From: Naematelia aurantialba
Lineage: Eukaryota; Basidiomycota; Tremellomycetes; Tremellales; Naemateliaceae
Length of the DNA stretch: 64,000 nucleotides
Direction: 5' to 3'
Assembly: GCA_021527695.1 (NCBI GenBank)
Contig: JAKFAO010000012.1
Location: 682,001-746,000 of the forward strand
Shown piece by piece: positions 12,676 through 26,295 of this stretch (position 1 is the stretch's first letter; each line of letters opens with the position of its first letter). Made by a program: the position numbers and the translations under genes. The notes under the pieces are model-generated. The model did no database searches, was not told the origin of the DNA, and saw nothing but the letters and a program-made list of their open reading frames with translations.

Positions 12676-15600
12676 ATGGGACCCTTCGTCGCGCAGCTTT
12701 GCGCATTATGTAGGAAGAATTGGTGAGTCACACGCCCCACGCCCCGATCGCGCGACTGCGAGCCCGATTGCACAAGTTGACTTGCTGGGGAAGGATCATT
12801 CTCTGGAGACATAAATGTATCAACTTGCTGCGATGCGTTCTTCTGCCAATCGCATACGCTGCCTTCTTTGCAAAGGCACAGGTGAGTCTCGGCCGCCCAT
12901 GTCATGTCCGGCAGCTGACAGCCCTCGAGGACTTCTTCACCACACGGTCAATTGTCAGCCTTCCTTCTGTTTCGGATTCATCCGCGTGAACTGACAAGCT
13001 TTCAGCTCGGTCAAGGACACGTCGCCCCGCTTCTTCCTCTCCCTACGGAGCTTGGCGCGAGCAGAATCGTCTGGTCGCCACCAAGAGCAGCGGCGACTAA
13101 TGCAACCCTTGACTCCTTCTTTGACCAACTCATGGGCCAAGCGCTAGCAGGTGTTTCCGGTTCGATCGAGAAAGTGAAGAACAGCACGTATATCGACCAG
13201 TCGTGCCCACAGAACTACAACGGACTGAGCGACTGCTATGCGGCAGTATCCTTCGGTGCGGTCGACGAGGCAGCACGGACATTGGTACGACCTAGAACAT
13301 ACATGCACAAGCATCGCGTACTTATGGTTTTCAGACATACACCCTTCGAAGCGACTTTGGTCTGACTAGCGTGGACGTCGACGACCATACGAAAGACGAT
13401 GTCCAGCTTCGATTATTGCCCTTTCAGTGGGCTATCGAGAGCGTGAGTGATATCTGTCCTCGCAGGCTCGGCTCACTCCCCAGACCTTTATCGAAATGGC
13501 CACTGGTACTGCCCCACCAGCGCCACTGTCATGGGAGTACACCAACCAGTCTATCGCCGAGTTTGATGAAGCAAATCGCTTGTGTATGTCTCCAGCTAGG
13601 TCTTCGTAGTTGTACACTGACATTCCATCTCAGCGTATCTGAGAGGCATTCGCTCACTGATTGTCTTGGCATTCTTTCTGTTGTTCCTGGGTGTCGTATA
13701 TCAGGTGGGTTCCTAATACACTCATGGACATTGGTTAATAAAATCTATAGCTCCCAGGAAGTATGGCACTCGAACGGGCTTCCTCGCTTACCGCTCATCT
13801 GACCGCAATGGGGTGTGGCAAGTCTGCACGAATCATGTAAGCATCCACTGCTGTCGAGAATATCGGATCGCTGAAGGTAGATAGATCTTGGCATCTAAGC
13901 ATTTCGGCCGCATATTTCCCAGCGTGGATCTGCTCAGCAGCGATCTTTCAGCATTTTATATTCACAAATACGAATGCCGGCCTCTTCATTGCATTGTACA
14001 TTGTCACCGGGCTCAGCTTGGCAAGTTGGACTATATTGATACAAGCTGTGTTTGCGACGGCCCCCACCCTGGCTGCTATCACATGTAAGCTGCCAGATCT
14101 CGCGACTGCAAAGGCAAGCTCATCCGGTAGCTACCTTTCTTGCGATCATTCTCGCTGTCGGCGCCCTACTGTCCGGCAATGGCATTGGAATGCAATTGGG
14201 CCTCACGCTAGTCTGCCCGCCGATGTTTTACGTCTACTTCACAAAAGCCCTTACCGCTTGGGAGCTGGTTCCTCAAGACCCTAATCTATTGCATAAGAGC
14301 CCTCAAGGGGATCCAGCCATCATTGGCTTGCTCCTCGTTGCTATCGTATGTGCTATCTCCGAGATGATGGCTACAACTCACACGCACCTACACAGCTTGA
14401 CATATTCCTCTTTCCTCTGTTGGCGTCATGGCTTGAGGATTTCATATACGATGTTCGCGGACCTCAAGCAAACAACAATATGCTGAAACGAGCCTTGCAT
14501 CGTTCTCGTTCAAGGATCAGCTTGCCGGAGGGAGTCGCCATCCAACTGAACCATCTCCGGAAGAAGTATCGTACTCGACGAGGTGGATTCCTCTTCGGAG
14601 GCAAACCAGTCGTAGCGATCGAGGATCTCTCGTTCTCAGTGCCAAAAGTGAGTATTATTGACTTCTCAAAACGTGCACGCTAATTGGGCCCCGCAGGGAG
14701 AAATATTCTGCCTGCTCGGTAGAAACGGAGCGGCAAAGTCTACAACACTTTCGGCCATCGCACGGTTAATCAAGCTGACGAGTGGCGAAATTCGATATGC
14801 AAACGATCTGCATGTGGGTTTGGCGTCACAAAAGGATGTGCTGTGGGCCGACCTTACCTGCCGACAGGTATGCACATTTTCGGGGGAGCATTTCTTCGGT
14901 ATATTGATGAGAGCAGCACGTAGCGCTCTGGCGAGCCATCAAGACGTCCTCTGGACATCATCAATCAGAAACGGATGAAGAATTGCTTGCTCGCTGTGAC
15001 TTGGTCCCGAAAGTTGGATTTCTCTCCAAGAATCTCTCTGGCGGGCAAAAACGCAAACTGCAACTGGCCTGCGCACTGGCGGGAGGGTCGAATCTGCTCT
15101 TGCTGGATGAGATCACTTCAGGACTGGATCCGCTTAGTAGGAGAGCAATCTGGAAATTGATCACCGCCAACCGTGGCTCCTCAACCATCATCCTCACCAC
15201 TCATTGTGAGTCAGGGACACAGAGAGCTGCGGTTCATGTTAACCTCCCATAGTCCTCGATGAGGCAGACTACCTCGGCGACAAGGTCGCCATCTTGCAAC
15301 AACCGGGTCGACTGCTTGCGTTGGATAGTCCTGTCGGACTCAAAACGCAACTGGGTCGCGGCTACACGATCGCGATCAGTTCTCAGACACCGCAGGGTCA
15401 GCTACTAGCGAAGATCATGGGTAAGGAGATCCCCGACTCTGTTTCTCGGGATGCCCGTGGTAAACATCTCATCTCGACCACCTCATCGGATTTGAGCCAT
15501 GTACGCAAAGTCCTTGTGCGCCTAAGGGAAGCCCGGTATTCAGGTGTGGATGTCGACTTCCAGGTCAACTCAGCAACGCTAGAAGAAGTCTTCCTCGATC

Positions 15601-18600
15601 TGAACACTGCCCCGGAGGAACCAGACTCGGCGCTGACCTCGCGTACCTCGAGCTCTACTCCGTGCACTTCGTCTCCGACGCTGAATGTGTCGGACGAACC
15701 CAAAGATCTCGAATTGGCTGTGGTCGAAACCTCAGCGAAAGGCTCCAACTCACTATTGCTCACGAGAGGCCGCAAGCCTTCTTACCTTCTCGCAATTCCC
15801 CGGGATGCCTGGACTGTATTTCGGAAACGCCTTATCGTGCTACGTCGATCGTGGTTACTACCAATCATCGCCATAGCGGTTGTAGTCTGTGCTGCGAGTA
15901 TCCCTCTATTCTTCATGAACGAGCGATCACAGACCTGTGCCCTTGATATCCGCTACGCCACACTTCAGAAACTTACGTATCCCCTTTCGGGATATCCTGC
16001 AGTATACACGCCAGTGGTCCTCGCACCAGCAACCGCGTTTGGAAACATTACGCTGCCGACAGAGTACGTCCGTACCGCAGAGGACAACGCATCGTTCGTC
16101 GATTTATTCGCAGATGGAGCGTATAACACCAACAATATCACGTTTGGGGGAATATCGCTTGCTTCGGATCCAACGACACAGTCATCGCTCTTTGCATGGG
16201 AGGGAGCAGACCTGTTAAACAAGGGCCCTTCGGCTCTCAACTTTCTGTCCAATGCGGTCCTCGATGCGATTTCGCCGCCTGAGGGAGGTTTAACCATCGA
16301 TAACGAGTTCCGGATACAAGCGCAGTTCAAGTATCTGGCTACACCAGTGAGTTTCACTGAGCCCTTTAGCGCGACAGTCTCCGTAGTCAGAGCTGACAGT
16401 CACATCAATAGTCCTTCTGGCAGACTGCAGATGCAATGAAGTGGATTGCGTTCTAGTGAGTTGCATGCGCGCTACAACACTGCCTCCCAATTGTTTACAA
16501 CATGGCGTGTTGAGTTGATTCAAAACAGTGGTCTGGGCGTGGCGGTTTGGCCCGCATTCGCGGCGATCTACCCGATCCTGGAGAAAGCCTCCAACGTGCG
16601 TTCCAACCAGTACAGGTCAGTTAAACTCTTCCGAGCCCTTATTCCCGTCGAAACTATTGGCTGAGTAGTTCTGCAGCAATGGCGCAACTCCCGTCTCTCT
16701 CTGGCTGGGACATCTTCTTCACGATACTCCTGCGATCCTCCTTATCTCGACCCTTGTGACCGTTCTGCTTGCGACATTGTCTAACCAATTCACCGCGTAC
16801 GGTTTCGTCTGGACATGCCTTGTCCTCTACGGGATTTCCGGAACGCTGTTCGCGTATTGCGCGGCATTGTGGCTGGAAAGTGCTTTGGCCGGTTGGGCGA
16901 TTGTGGCAGGCCTGAACGTGATCCTCTTCTTGCTGTATCTGTAAGTCTCCGATCCCGATATGAGGCCTACCTTGCTAAGCGTTTCGAGTGCATCTTATCT
17001 CTTGATTTTGACCTATGATCGGAGTTCTAACGCGACCTCGCATATGACCATCTGCCACTTCACGATAGGTCTTATCAGTCCAGTGCCGAATATGAGTGAG
17101 TGAAGTCCCTGTCGTTCAATTCCGGCACTGACTTTCCAGTCCGGGCGACGCTTGTCTCTATGAACCTGTTTTCTCTCCTTTGCGATGGACTGGGCAACTA
17201 CGCGTCCCGATCCTTGTCTTCCCTTTACCTCTTTGGTGGTCCAATTCTCTACATGATCGTGCAAGCTGTCGTCGCCTTCGGCCTCCTAGTCTATGTGGAC
17301 TCTGGATCGCCACTGCCTTCCTTCCTCCGACGTCGAGCAAACAAGGAGGCGTTCACGGTAGAGGCCACTACAATGACCGACGTTCTCGAAGAGAAGGAGC
17401 GGTTAGACAGAGGGTCGAACGACACTCTGCAGGTGTCGCGCTTGAAGAAGCGGTACACTGGCGCGGCTAGGAGCGCGGTGGATGATGTATCGTTTGGAGT
17501 GAATGAGGGAGAAACATTCGCGCTGATCGGGCCTAATGGAGCCGGCAAGACCACCACGCTAGCCTGCATCCGAGGAGTGGTGAGCTACAATGCTATACGT
17601 TTCGTGCCAGCTGATGGTGTTGGACGCAGGAACTGCCAACAGGAGGTGACGTGCTGGTCAACGGATACTCTGTGATCAAGCGGAGAAATGCTGCGTGAGT
17701 TCTTGCGGGCTGAGGGTGTTTATAGACCTGATCTGATGATCTACAGCCGAGGGTATCTTGGAGTCTGTCCGCAGGTCAACGCGATCGATTCGGCTTTGAC
17801 AGGTCAGCTCCATTCGTTGATGTAGATGAAGCTGACTCGAATAGTTCGCCAGCACTTGCAGATCTATGCGAGGCTCAAAGGGGTGCCTCGTAAGGCCATT
17901 GCGGCGGACATACATACCCTTCTCTCAGCTTCTGGTCTGCTACCGAAAGCCGACCAGCTGGCTACCAGTTTGAGTGGCGGCAATCAGCGGAAACTCAGTT
18001 TGGCCATGGCGCTGATCGGTGACCGACCTGTCGTGTTGATCGACGAGTTTAGCAGCGGAGTCGATCCGTTCAGTAAGCGGGAGGCTTGGAGTACTGTGAG
18101 TCATGAAAGTTGCGAGCAAATCTTGTCCACCGCAAACCTTGACATCCACCGACAACCTTTGAGCTTCGCGCGGACAACCGTTTGGACTGATATGCGCTAG
18201 CTGGAGAGATTGACCGCAGACCGAGCAGTGGTCATGACGACGCATAGCATGGAGGAGGTTGATGCACTCGCCAGTCGAGTAGGAATCATAGCGTCGCGTA
18301 TGCTGGGTGAGTGTCCAATTCAGCATTCAGCGAGCCCTCAACATTCGAGCCGCAGCTGAAGTATCCATGTAGCTGTTGGTACTCCAGGTGACCTGAAAGG
18401 TCGCTTCGCAACGTACGAGCTGCACATGGCGTCCGAGCGAGTCGAGAGTGTCCTGGCGACTCTGCATCGCAGGGGCTTTGTAGGTGCTCAGAGGAGTCTG
18501 GACACTAGCACGCGCGTCAGTGTGCCTGGGGTGAGAGAGGACGAGCTGGGCAGGTTGCTCGAGGTGATGGAGGGATTGGACGGAGGTGCAGGGATGACCA

Positions 18601-18821
18601 TTCATGAGTGAGTTGTTTTGTAACTTGAGAAGGGTGTCGTTCTGGTCTGTGTTTCGTAACTTGGCAGGGTGTCGTTTCTGGTCTGCGGGATCCGATGGGG
18701 GCTGACCGAGTGCAGGGCATCGACGGAGACTGCTTTCCTAGAGATTGTGAGGAGTCATAACGTGCAGGAAGAAGAGGGGCGAGTGGCGCCGAAGCGCCGC
18801 TGGTGGAAGCGGGTCTTGTAG
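12676..18821 (+). CDS. Full-size ABCA-family ABC transporter
   Basis: Polytopic ABC transporter of the TMD-NBD-TMD-NBD type, probably a lipid transporter or floppase. The first exon MGPFVAQLCALCRKNW joins by splicing to IILWRHKCINLLRCVLLPIA, the ABCA-type start. A luminal loop with cysteines follows (SCPQNYNGLSDCYAAVSFG), then membrane segments at about 13.6-14.4 kb. NBD1 lies at about 14.5-15.6 kb with Walker A GRNGAAKST (Ala replaces the Gly before Lys), Q-loop ASQKDVLW, signature LSGGQKRK, Walker B LLLLDEITSGLD and an H-loop TTH. TMD2 (15.8-17.3 kb) has a long loop with several N-x-S/T sites. NBD2 (17.4-18.4 kb) is canonical: GPNGAGKTTT, CPQVNAIDS, LSGGNQRK, VVLIDEFSSGVD and TTHSMEEVDALA. 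About 20 short introns are needed. The stop is TAG at 18819-18821. Confidence 0.9.
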
Positions 18822-19258
18822 GTGCCGCGTGGGAGGTGCTCGGGACGCGCCCGGGTGGTTGGTTATCTTTCAGACATCCGAGGACATTTGTAGCGTACAC
18901 GACTCGACACGCCATACATGCATTGCTAGTCACGTCATGATAACCTAAGGAATTAGTAAATGAGATGGATGCGTACGGCGTGACTGGTGATTCTGCGGGG
19001 TTTGAGCGAGTGGCGGTGTGGGGAAATGTGTGGGGGAATTGGTATTTTGCCGTCACGAGACCAGTAGTGCTTTTGATGGCTACTTGGTGTGGAAAATGGC
19101 GCGAGGGGGGGGGGAGGATCAAACAAGGGCAGGGTATATATATGTATGGGGGGTGCATGCTCGTCACTGCAAGTACAACACTTACTACCACCTACTCTAC
19201 TAGATCGACTACAGCGTTGCTTGACGGCTGACACCACCAACACTTGAATTGATACGCG
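18822..19258 (+). promoter_or_regulatory. Intergenic with TATA-like box at 19135-19144
   Basis: 437 bp between the ABCA stop and the Stm1-like ATG. A run of ten G lies at 19105-19114. A strong TATA-like element (tatatatatg, 19135-19144) sits about 115 bp before the ATG, the clearest core promoter signal in the window. Confidence 0.6.
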
Positions 19259-20926
19259 ATGACTAGGACAGAGGTACGTCCCCTCCCTTGTCGTTTACCT
19301 CTGCCGTCTCCCTTGCCTTTCTCCTCCCTTGGCTTGTTGCCTGGCCTGTGTATCTCGCCGGTGCATCTTACTTGGTATCGTTGTGCGAGAGCTGATGCAG
19401 TCTCTCCGTGTCTTTACCGTGTTCGCTCCTTGCCTTTCTCCTACGCCGACGTCCACCCTCCACCTCAACTTCCACCCTCCACTTCCTCTACCTCTCTACC
19501 TCTACTACCTCTATTCTGCCCTACCTCATCTCTATTTCTGCGCTACGTGCCTGCGTCCAACTATACGCCTACGCGTACGGATACCTAACGTCTTGCCGCG
19601 GCCCTGCACTACCGTCGTCACCGACGCTGGTGTCGCCAACTGCCGCTCGTGCCGTCGGGACATGTCGGACTCTGGCTGTCGCTCTGACTGTCGCTCTCTC
19701 ACAATGGCCCATTCTCCCCGTCCTGTCCCGTGGCCATGACTACCGTTCTGACGCTGTCGGAACACTACCTGCACTGATACTGCTCACCCCGCTGTGCTCG
19801 TCTTTCCCTTCTCTTCAACCTCCCCTCCACCCCTTCTTCCTTCTTCCTCCTCCCTTCCTTCCTCCCTTCCTCCTTTGCTACCTTTGACTGCATCCCGCAA
19901 ATCCCTCATTCTACGTCTCCCTTTGCTCCACCTTGGTTCAAACGACCCTGACTGCCCAATCATCCCCCCGCTGTCCGTTACATTCGTTTCGACTCCTATA
20001 CCTCCGCCACACCTACCTACACACCTAACCTCCACACCCAACCCACACACCTACACACCCATCTACACCAACCCAAACCTACCCACACCACCCACACCAC
20101 CCACACCACCCACACCACCCACACCACCCACACCACCCACACCACCCACACCACCCACACCACCCACACCACCCACAGCGCAACCAAAACCCCGCGGCGC
20201 TCGCCAAGGACCGCCACTCGCGGTCCGGCCTGACCAAGTCGGAGCAAGACCGCAAGGGCGGCGCAGGCGCGCACAACTGGGGCTCGTACCGCCAGCAGCA
20301 GCAGCAGGAGCTCAGTGGCGACCTGGACGCCAACGTCGATCTCTCCAACGCGACGTTTGAGGACGCGCCGACCGGCGCCGACACTCGGGACGACGTCGAC
20401 GCTGACGTCGACGCCGACGCCGATGCCGAGGGGGAGGCGGGTCTGGACGGGCTCGCGCCGCTGCCCAAGATCAAGGACGAGATGACAAACGGGCATACCA
20501 AGGACCTGGCCAAGGAGGTGATCGCTGCGAGCCCGGCGGAAAGTATGGGCAGTATGGCGAGCGTCGAGAGCCCCGGCGTGACGAGGCGCATGAGTGGCGT
20601 GAGCGACGAGGAGCGAAGAGAGGCCGGCGTGTTCCGCAAGCGCGCGCTCAGCAAGGGCGGTGAGTTGTCACTGGCTGGCCCAGCGGCCTGTCCCTTCCGT
20701 GGCTTTCTATCTGTTCTTTCCCTCTCTGTGGCTTTTATCTGTTCTTTCCCTTCTCTTGGATCCGCCTCTCATCTACTCGGGGAGCGCCGACGCTGACGCT
20801 GCTCGCGCAGATCTCAACCTCAACGATATCGCAAGGACCTCGTACGGCGTGCAATCGCCCCCGATCGCTACGTCTCCCATCAAGAACAAGGGCTCTTACT
20901 TTGTACGTCCGGGCGTCTCTACCTGA
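19259..20926 (+). CDS. Stm1/HABP4-like small RNA- or ribosome-binding protein
   Basis: The first exon is only 15 nt (MTRTE, 19259-19273). After a 905-nt intron (19274-20178) the frame continues RNQNPAALAKDRHSRSGLTK, then GGAGAHNWGSYRQ. The pairing of an MTRT start, an N-P-x-A-L-x-x-D-R-H segment and the GAGAHNWGS box is characteristic of short fungal proteins related to Stm1 and HABP4/SERBP1. These bind RNA or idle ribosomes. The rest is acidic and low in complexity (a DADVDADADAEGE-type run), ending in a short conserved-looking tail, LNLNDIARTSYGVQSPPIA. A small intron at about 20662-20811 is phase 1. The model ends at TGA 20924-20926. An alternative donor at gtacgt (20902) could add a few residues from further exons. 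The exact family name is less sure than the gene. Confidence 0.72.
20081..20178 (+). repeat. 9-bp (cccacacca) tandem repeat abutting a 3' splice site
   Basis: About ten copies of a 9-bp unit fill the 3' end of the 905-nt intron and run directly into the acceptor cag at 20176-20178. The tract contains no AG before that acceptor. Confidence 0.9.
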
Positions 20927-21553
20927 ATCCATCTCGGCGCCGTCGCCCACAAGTCTCGGCTGCCTGAGTTCCTCTCGTCGTCCAAAGCCTGTCGACTACG
21001 TGGATCGCTCTCGTCAGGTGGAGACTGACAGTGTCACAGAAGTAAGCCATACTCGGCATTGACACAGCACACACAGCACTGCACACGACGCACTACTCCA
21101 TGTGACTCGAGGTTTCGGGCGAAGTGAGGAGGTTCCGGAGAATCAACATTGTACAATGGCAGAAGTAAACACAGGACGAGATGAGCCCGCGGGCGAGCAT
21201 ACGAGGTGTACGATATGTGTTTTCAGAAGAATGACAAATGAATATCAATGCCGATGCGATGCGCAGATTTAAGTACAGTACAATTGGGACAATGGCTGGT
21301 CGGGGTCAAGAGTGGCATGTAAACTTCTGGCTTGATGCTATCCAGGTCGGCAGCCGCCTCAGCGTCAGGGCCAAGCTCGTCCTGACGTCAACACGGACGC
21401 CGGAATGGCAACAGCTCGTCTGGACGCAAGCTCGCCGGACGGCACCGACTCAGAGGCGTGAGTACAACACGTCGCCACCTGTATCCAAGCAGAGCCCGCG
21501 CCGCGTAATGACATTTGTTCATGCATTCAGATGCGTTTTGCTCAGAGCACCCC
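20927..21553. other. Convergent intergenic region (Stm1-like / IDH2 tails)
   Basis: 627 bp between two facing stop codons. It may include extra 3' exons of the Stm1-like gene. No independent gene was recognised. Confidence 0.45.
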
Positions 21554-23401
<1,848 letters not shown>

Positions 23402-23817
23402 GGTGGACGTGGGAGAGGGTTGAGAAGGGTGGAACAAGGGAGAGAGGTTGCGTGGCTTTCGAGATACACAAAGAACACTGTCCAACTTTGTCTTTGGTCC
23501 GAAGTGGAATGTCGTCGTTGGGATTCCTGGGTTTTGTGTGTCGGACGAATACGGCCGAGCAAGACCGATCGGGGGAGAGTTTGATAGACTTGATCCCGTA
23601 TGACTCGTTTTAAAAGAATGCCAGATCAGTATTAGTCGGGATTAATGTATTTTTTTATTTGGATCTTTCGTTAATCTTTATTTGATTCCGGTTGAAGATT
23701 TGACGCAGGGAACCGGGCCTCGTGACGGCAAAAAAAAGTTGAGCGGGGAAGGATATCCTTGCCTCCTCTCTACTATCATCCACCTCGACTCTTCATCTTT
23801 CACACCACCACACAAAA
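23402..23817. promoter_or_regulatory. Divergent promoter, IDH2 / nucleolin-like
   Basis: 416 bp between opposed ATGs. A T-rich patch (about 23648-23660) lies in the half next to the nucleolin-like gene, and a short pyrimidine-rich leader precedes its ATG. Confidence 0.5.
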
Positions 23818-25720
23818 ATGGCTAAAGCATCAAAGACCGCCGCTGCGCCTGTCGCAGCTGCAGCCAAGGCCAACGCTGACAAGAAGGCAATCACCAAGTC
23901 CAAGAAGGAAGGCAAGAAGGTCGCCTCTGCCCCCGTGCCGGTGGCTCCAGTCAAGGTGAGTTGTTCGTGCCCGACTCAGGTCGCAATGGCGTTGCTCCTC
24001 CTAGCGACGAGCCATTTGTAGTAGTTGTTACGCGCGTTTGTTCCAGCTTGCACATCATCGTGCTTGCACTTTGTGACTGTGAGCTGATGGGCCTGTTTTG
24101 TAGGAGAAGAAGAAGGAGAAGAAGGCAAAGAAGGAGCCTACTCCTCCCCCTCCCCCATCCGAGAGCTCTTCCTCCGAGGAGGAAGAAGAGGACGAATCCG
24201 AATCCGAGTCACAGTCAGAGTCCGAGGACGACGACTCGTCATCTGACGACTCTTCCGTTGCTTCCTCTGAAGAAGAGGTCTCAAAAACTACTGCTCCTGC
24301 TGCTGTGCGGTTTGGCCATTCAACTTGATACCTATGCTGATCCCTGCCCAGGCAGACGAGTCTGACGAGTCTTCGGACGAGGACTCCTCCGAGGACGAAG
24401 AAGCCAAGCCCGCTGCCAAGGTCAACGGTGCCGCCGCTGCTGCTACCGACGAGGACAGCTCGGACGAGGAAAGCTCAGACGACGAAGCCGTTGAGCCCGA
24501 GCCCATTGATGACTCCACCGAGGCCAGCTCCTATGACGACAGTGAAGAGGAGGAGGCTACCCCTGCCGCTAAAGCCGCTGTCTCCGATGAGGACAGCAGC
24601 GACGAGGATGCGGACGAGGACGAGGACGAGGAGGAAGAGGAGGCCAAGCCGGCTGCCAATGGCAAGGGTCAGTTGTCCCTTGCTCCCTTTCGAGAATCTG
24701 GCTGATCGACCCAGCGTCCAAGCGCAAAGCTGAGGCCGAGGCTGAGCCTGCGCCAAAGAAGGCCAAGACCGCTGCACCCGCCGCTGACGGCGAGGAGCCG
24801 TCGACCAACCTCTTTGTCGGCCAGCTTTCATGGAACGTCGACCAGGACTGGCTCCGATCCGAGTTTGAGTCGTTTGGCACGATCAAGGTCGTCCGCGTTG
24901 TGATGGACCGCGACTCTGGGCGATCCAAGGGCATGGGCTTTGTCGAATACGAGGAGATCGAGTCTGCTACTGCTGCGCTCGAGAAGATGGCCGGCACCGA
25001 GATCGACGGCCGACCGATCCGTGTCTCGTACGCGACGCCGCGCCCGCAACAGCGTGGCGACCCCAAGGAGCGGGCCAAGGCCTTTGGCGACAAGCTTGCC
25101 GAGCCTTCCGCGACCGTCTACGTCGGTGGTGTGCCGTACTCTGCGACCGAGGACCAGCTGTACGAGCTCTTCGGCGACCACGGCGACGTCCAGAGCGTCA
25201 GGCTCCCAACCGACCGTGAGACCGGTGCTCCCCGTGGCTTCGGTAAGTCACGCCCGCGTCTCACCGCCTCCAAGCGATAGTTCTTCGCAGCTAACGCAGT
25301 GCTAGCGTACGTCGAGTTCTCAGAGGTTGCCCACGCCGAGGCGGCCGTCAAGGCCCTTGCCCACGCCGAGCTGGGCGGCCGATACCTTCGCCTCGACTTT
25401 GCCGGTGAGCGATCCAGCGGCGGCGGCGGCGGCGGCGACCGAGGCGGCCGTGGTGGTGGCCGTGGTGGCTTTGGCGGCCGCGGTGGTGGCCGTGGCGGGT
25501 TCGGCGGCGACCGTGGAGGTCGAGGCGGGTTCGGTGGACGCGGCGGTGGTCGAGGCGGGTTCGGAGACCGTGGACGTGGTGGTGGCCGTGGCCGAGGTGC
25601 TCCTCGAGGGTGAGTGGTCTGCATGCTGCACATGTACCTAGATATCGGCCTGACAAGGACAGCGGCGCAAGGACCGGCGGTATCATGCCTTCTGCAGGCA
25701 GCAAGGTCACTTTTGACTAA
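23818..25720 (+). CDS. Nucleolin-like RRM protein (Nsr1/Gar2 type)
   Basis: Nucleolar RNA-binding protein involved in pre-rRNA processing. The architecture is the classic one. A basic Lys/Ala-rich start (MAKASKTAAAPVAAAAKANA) is followed by long acidic serine tracts (SSSSEEEEEDESESESQSES and similar) that are likely CK2 sites. A nuclear localisation-like KRKAEAEAEPAPKKAK comes next. RRM1 has NLFVGQLSWNVDQDWL and SKGMGFVEYEE. RRM2 has TVYVGGVPYSATEDQLYELF and an RNP1 split by an intron (APRGFG / YVEFSEV). A Gly-Arg repeat region (RGG/RGGFGG) follows, and the tail is SAGSKVTFD. Introns lie at 23956-24103, about 24280-24351, 24667-24714, about 25242-25306 and about 25613-25660. The last joins in phase 2 to GARTGGIMPSAGSKVTFD, stop at 25720. 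Confidence 0.93.
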
Positions 25721-26295
25721 CCGCCACCGAGTTCCAGAGTGAAACCCCTCGCCACCACGTATTCAGCATCGTCCGCCGTCTCTCCCGCCAATCCGCCCAT
25801 CCTTCCATCCTTCCATCCTCGTCACCTGTTCGCCTCCCATTCTCGTTTTCAGCCTCAATCTCTCTCAACATCATAAAAAGTCCGCTATGCCCCGAGCACG
25901 AGCGCATGCTAGAGTATGAGCACGTGTCGCGCTCTCCGTTCAGCTCCATCGACCATCGACTGTTTCCGCGTCTATACGACATCTTGGCTTAATGTGTATG
26001 CATGACCCATCGATACCCGGGATTGCTTCCGCGTGGCTGCATCCTAATTATACCCCCTACACCTTTGTGTGACATGTGACAAACAGGCTGTTGTTACCGT
26101 AAAAAGACACCAGAACAAGCACAGCCGCTTTGTGACAGATAGATCTAGCTTGCAGTAAGTCGGTCCTGTAGTGGAAGTCGTGGAAATAGTTCCATGACAG
26201 TGTGAGTGAACAAGAGTATACTTGAACCAGATTAAGTGAGCAGTACGAGTACACAGCGTGTGAACAGAGTACGAAGCCCTAGAATAGAGGATGCA
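25721..26295. other. Convergent intergenic region
   Basis: 575 bp between the nucleolin-like stop and the stop of the minus-strand LAA2-like gene. It is slightly AT-richer than its flanks and I see no gene in it. Confidence 0.5.

Noticed and set aside
20081..20178. Thr-Pro-Pro repeat protein encoded by the 9-bp array
   Set aside because: The array lies inside an intron, since the MTRTE exon and downstream coding join precisely around it.
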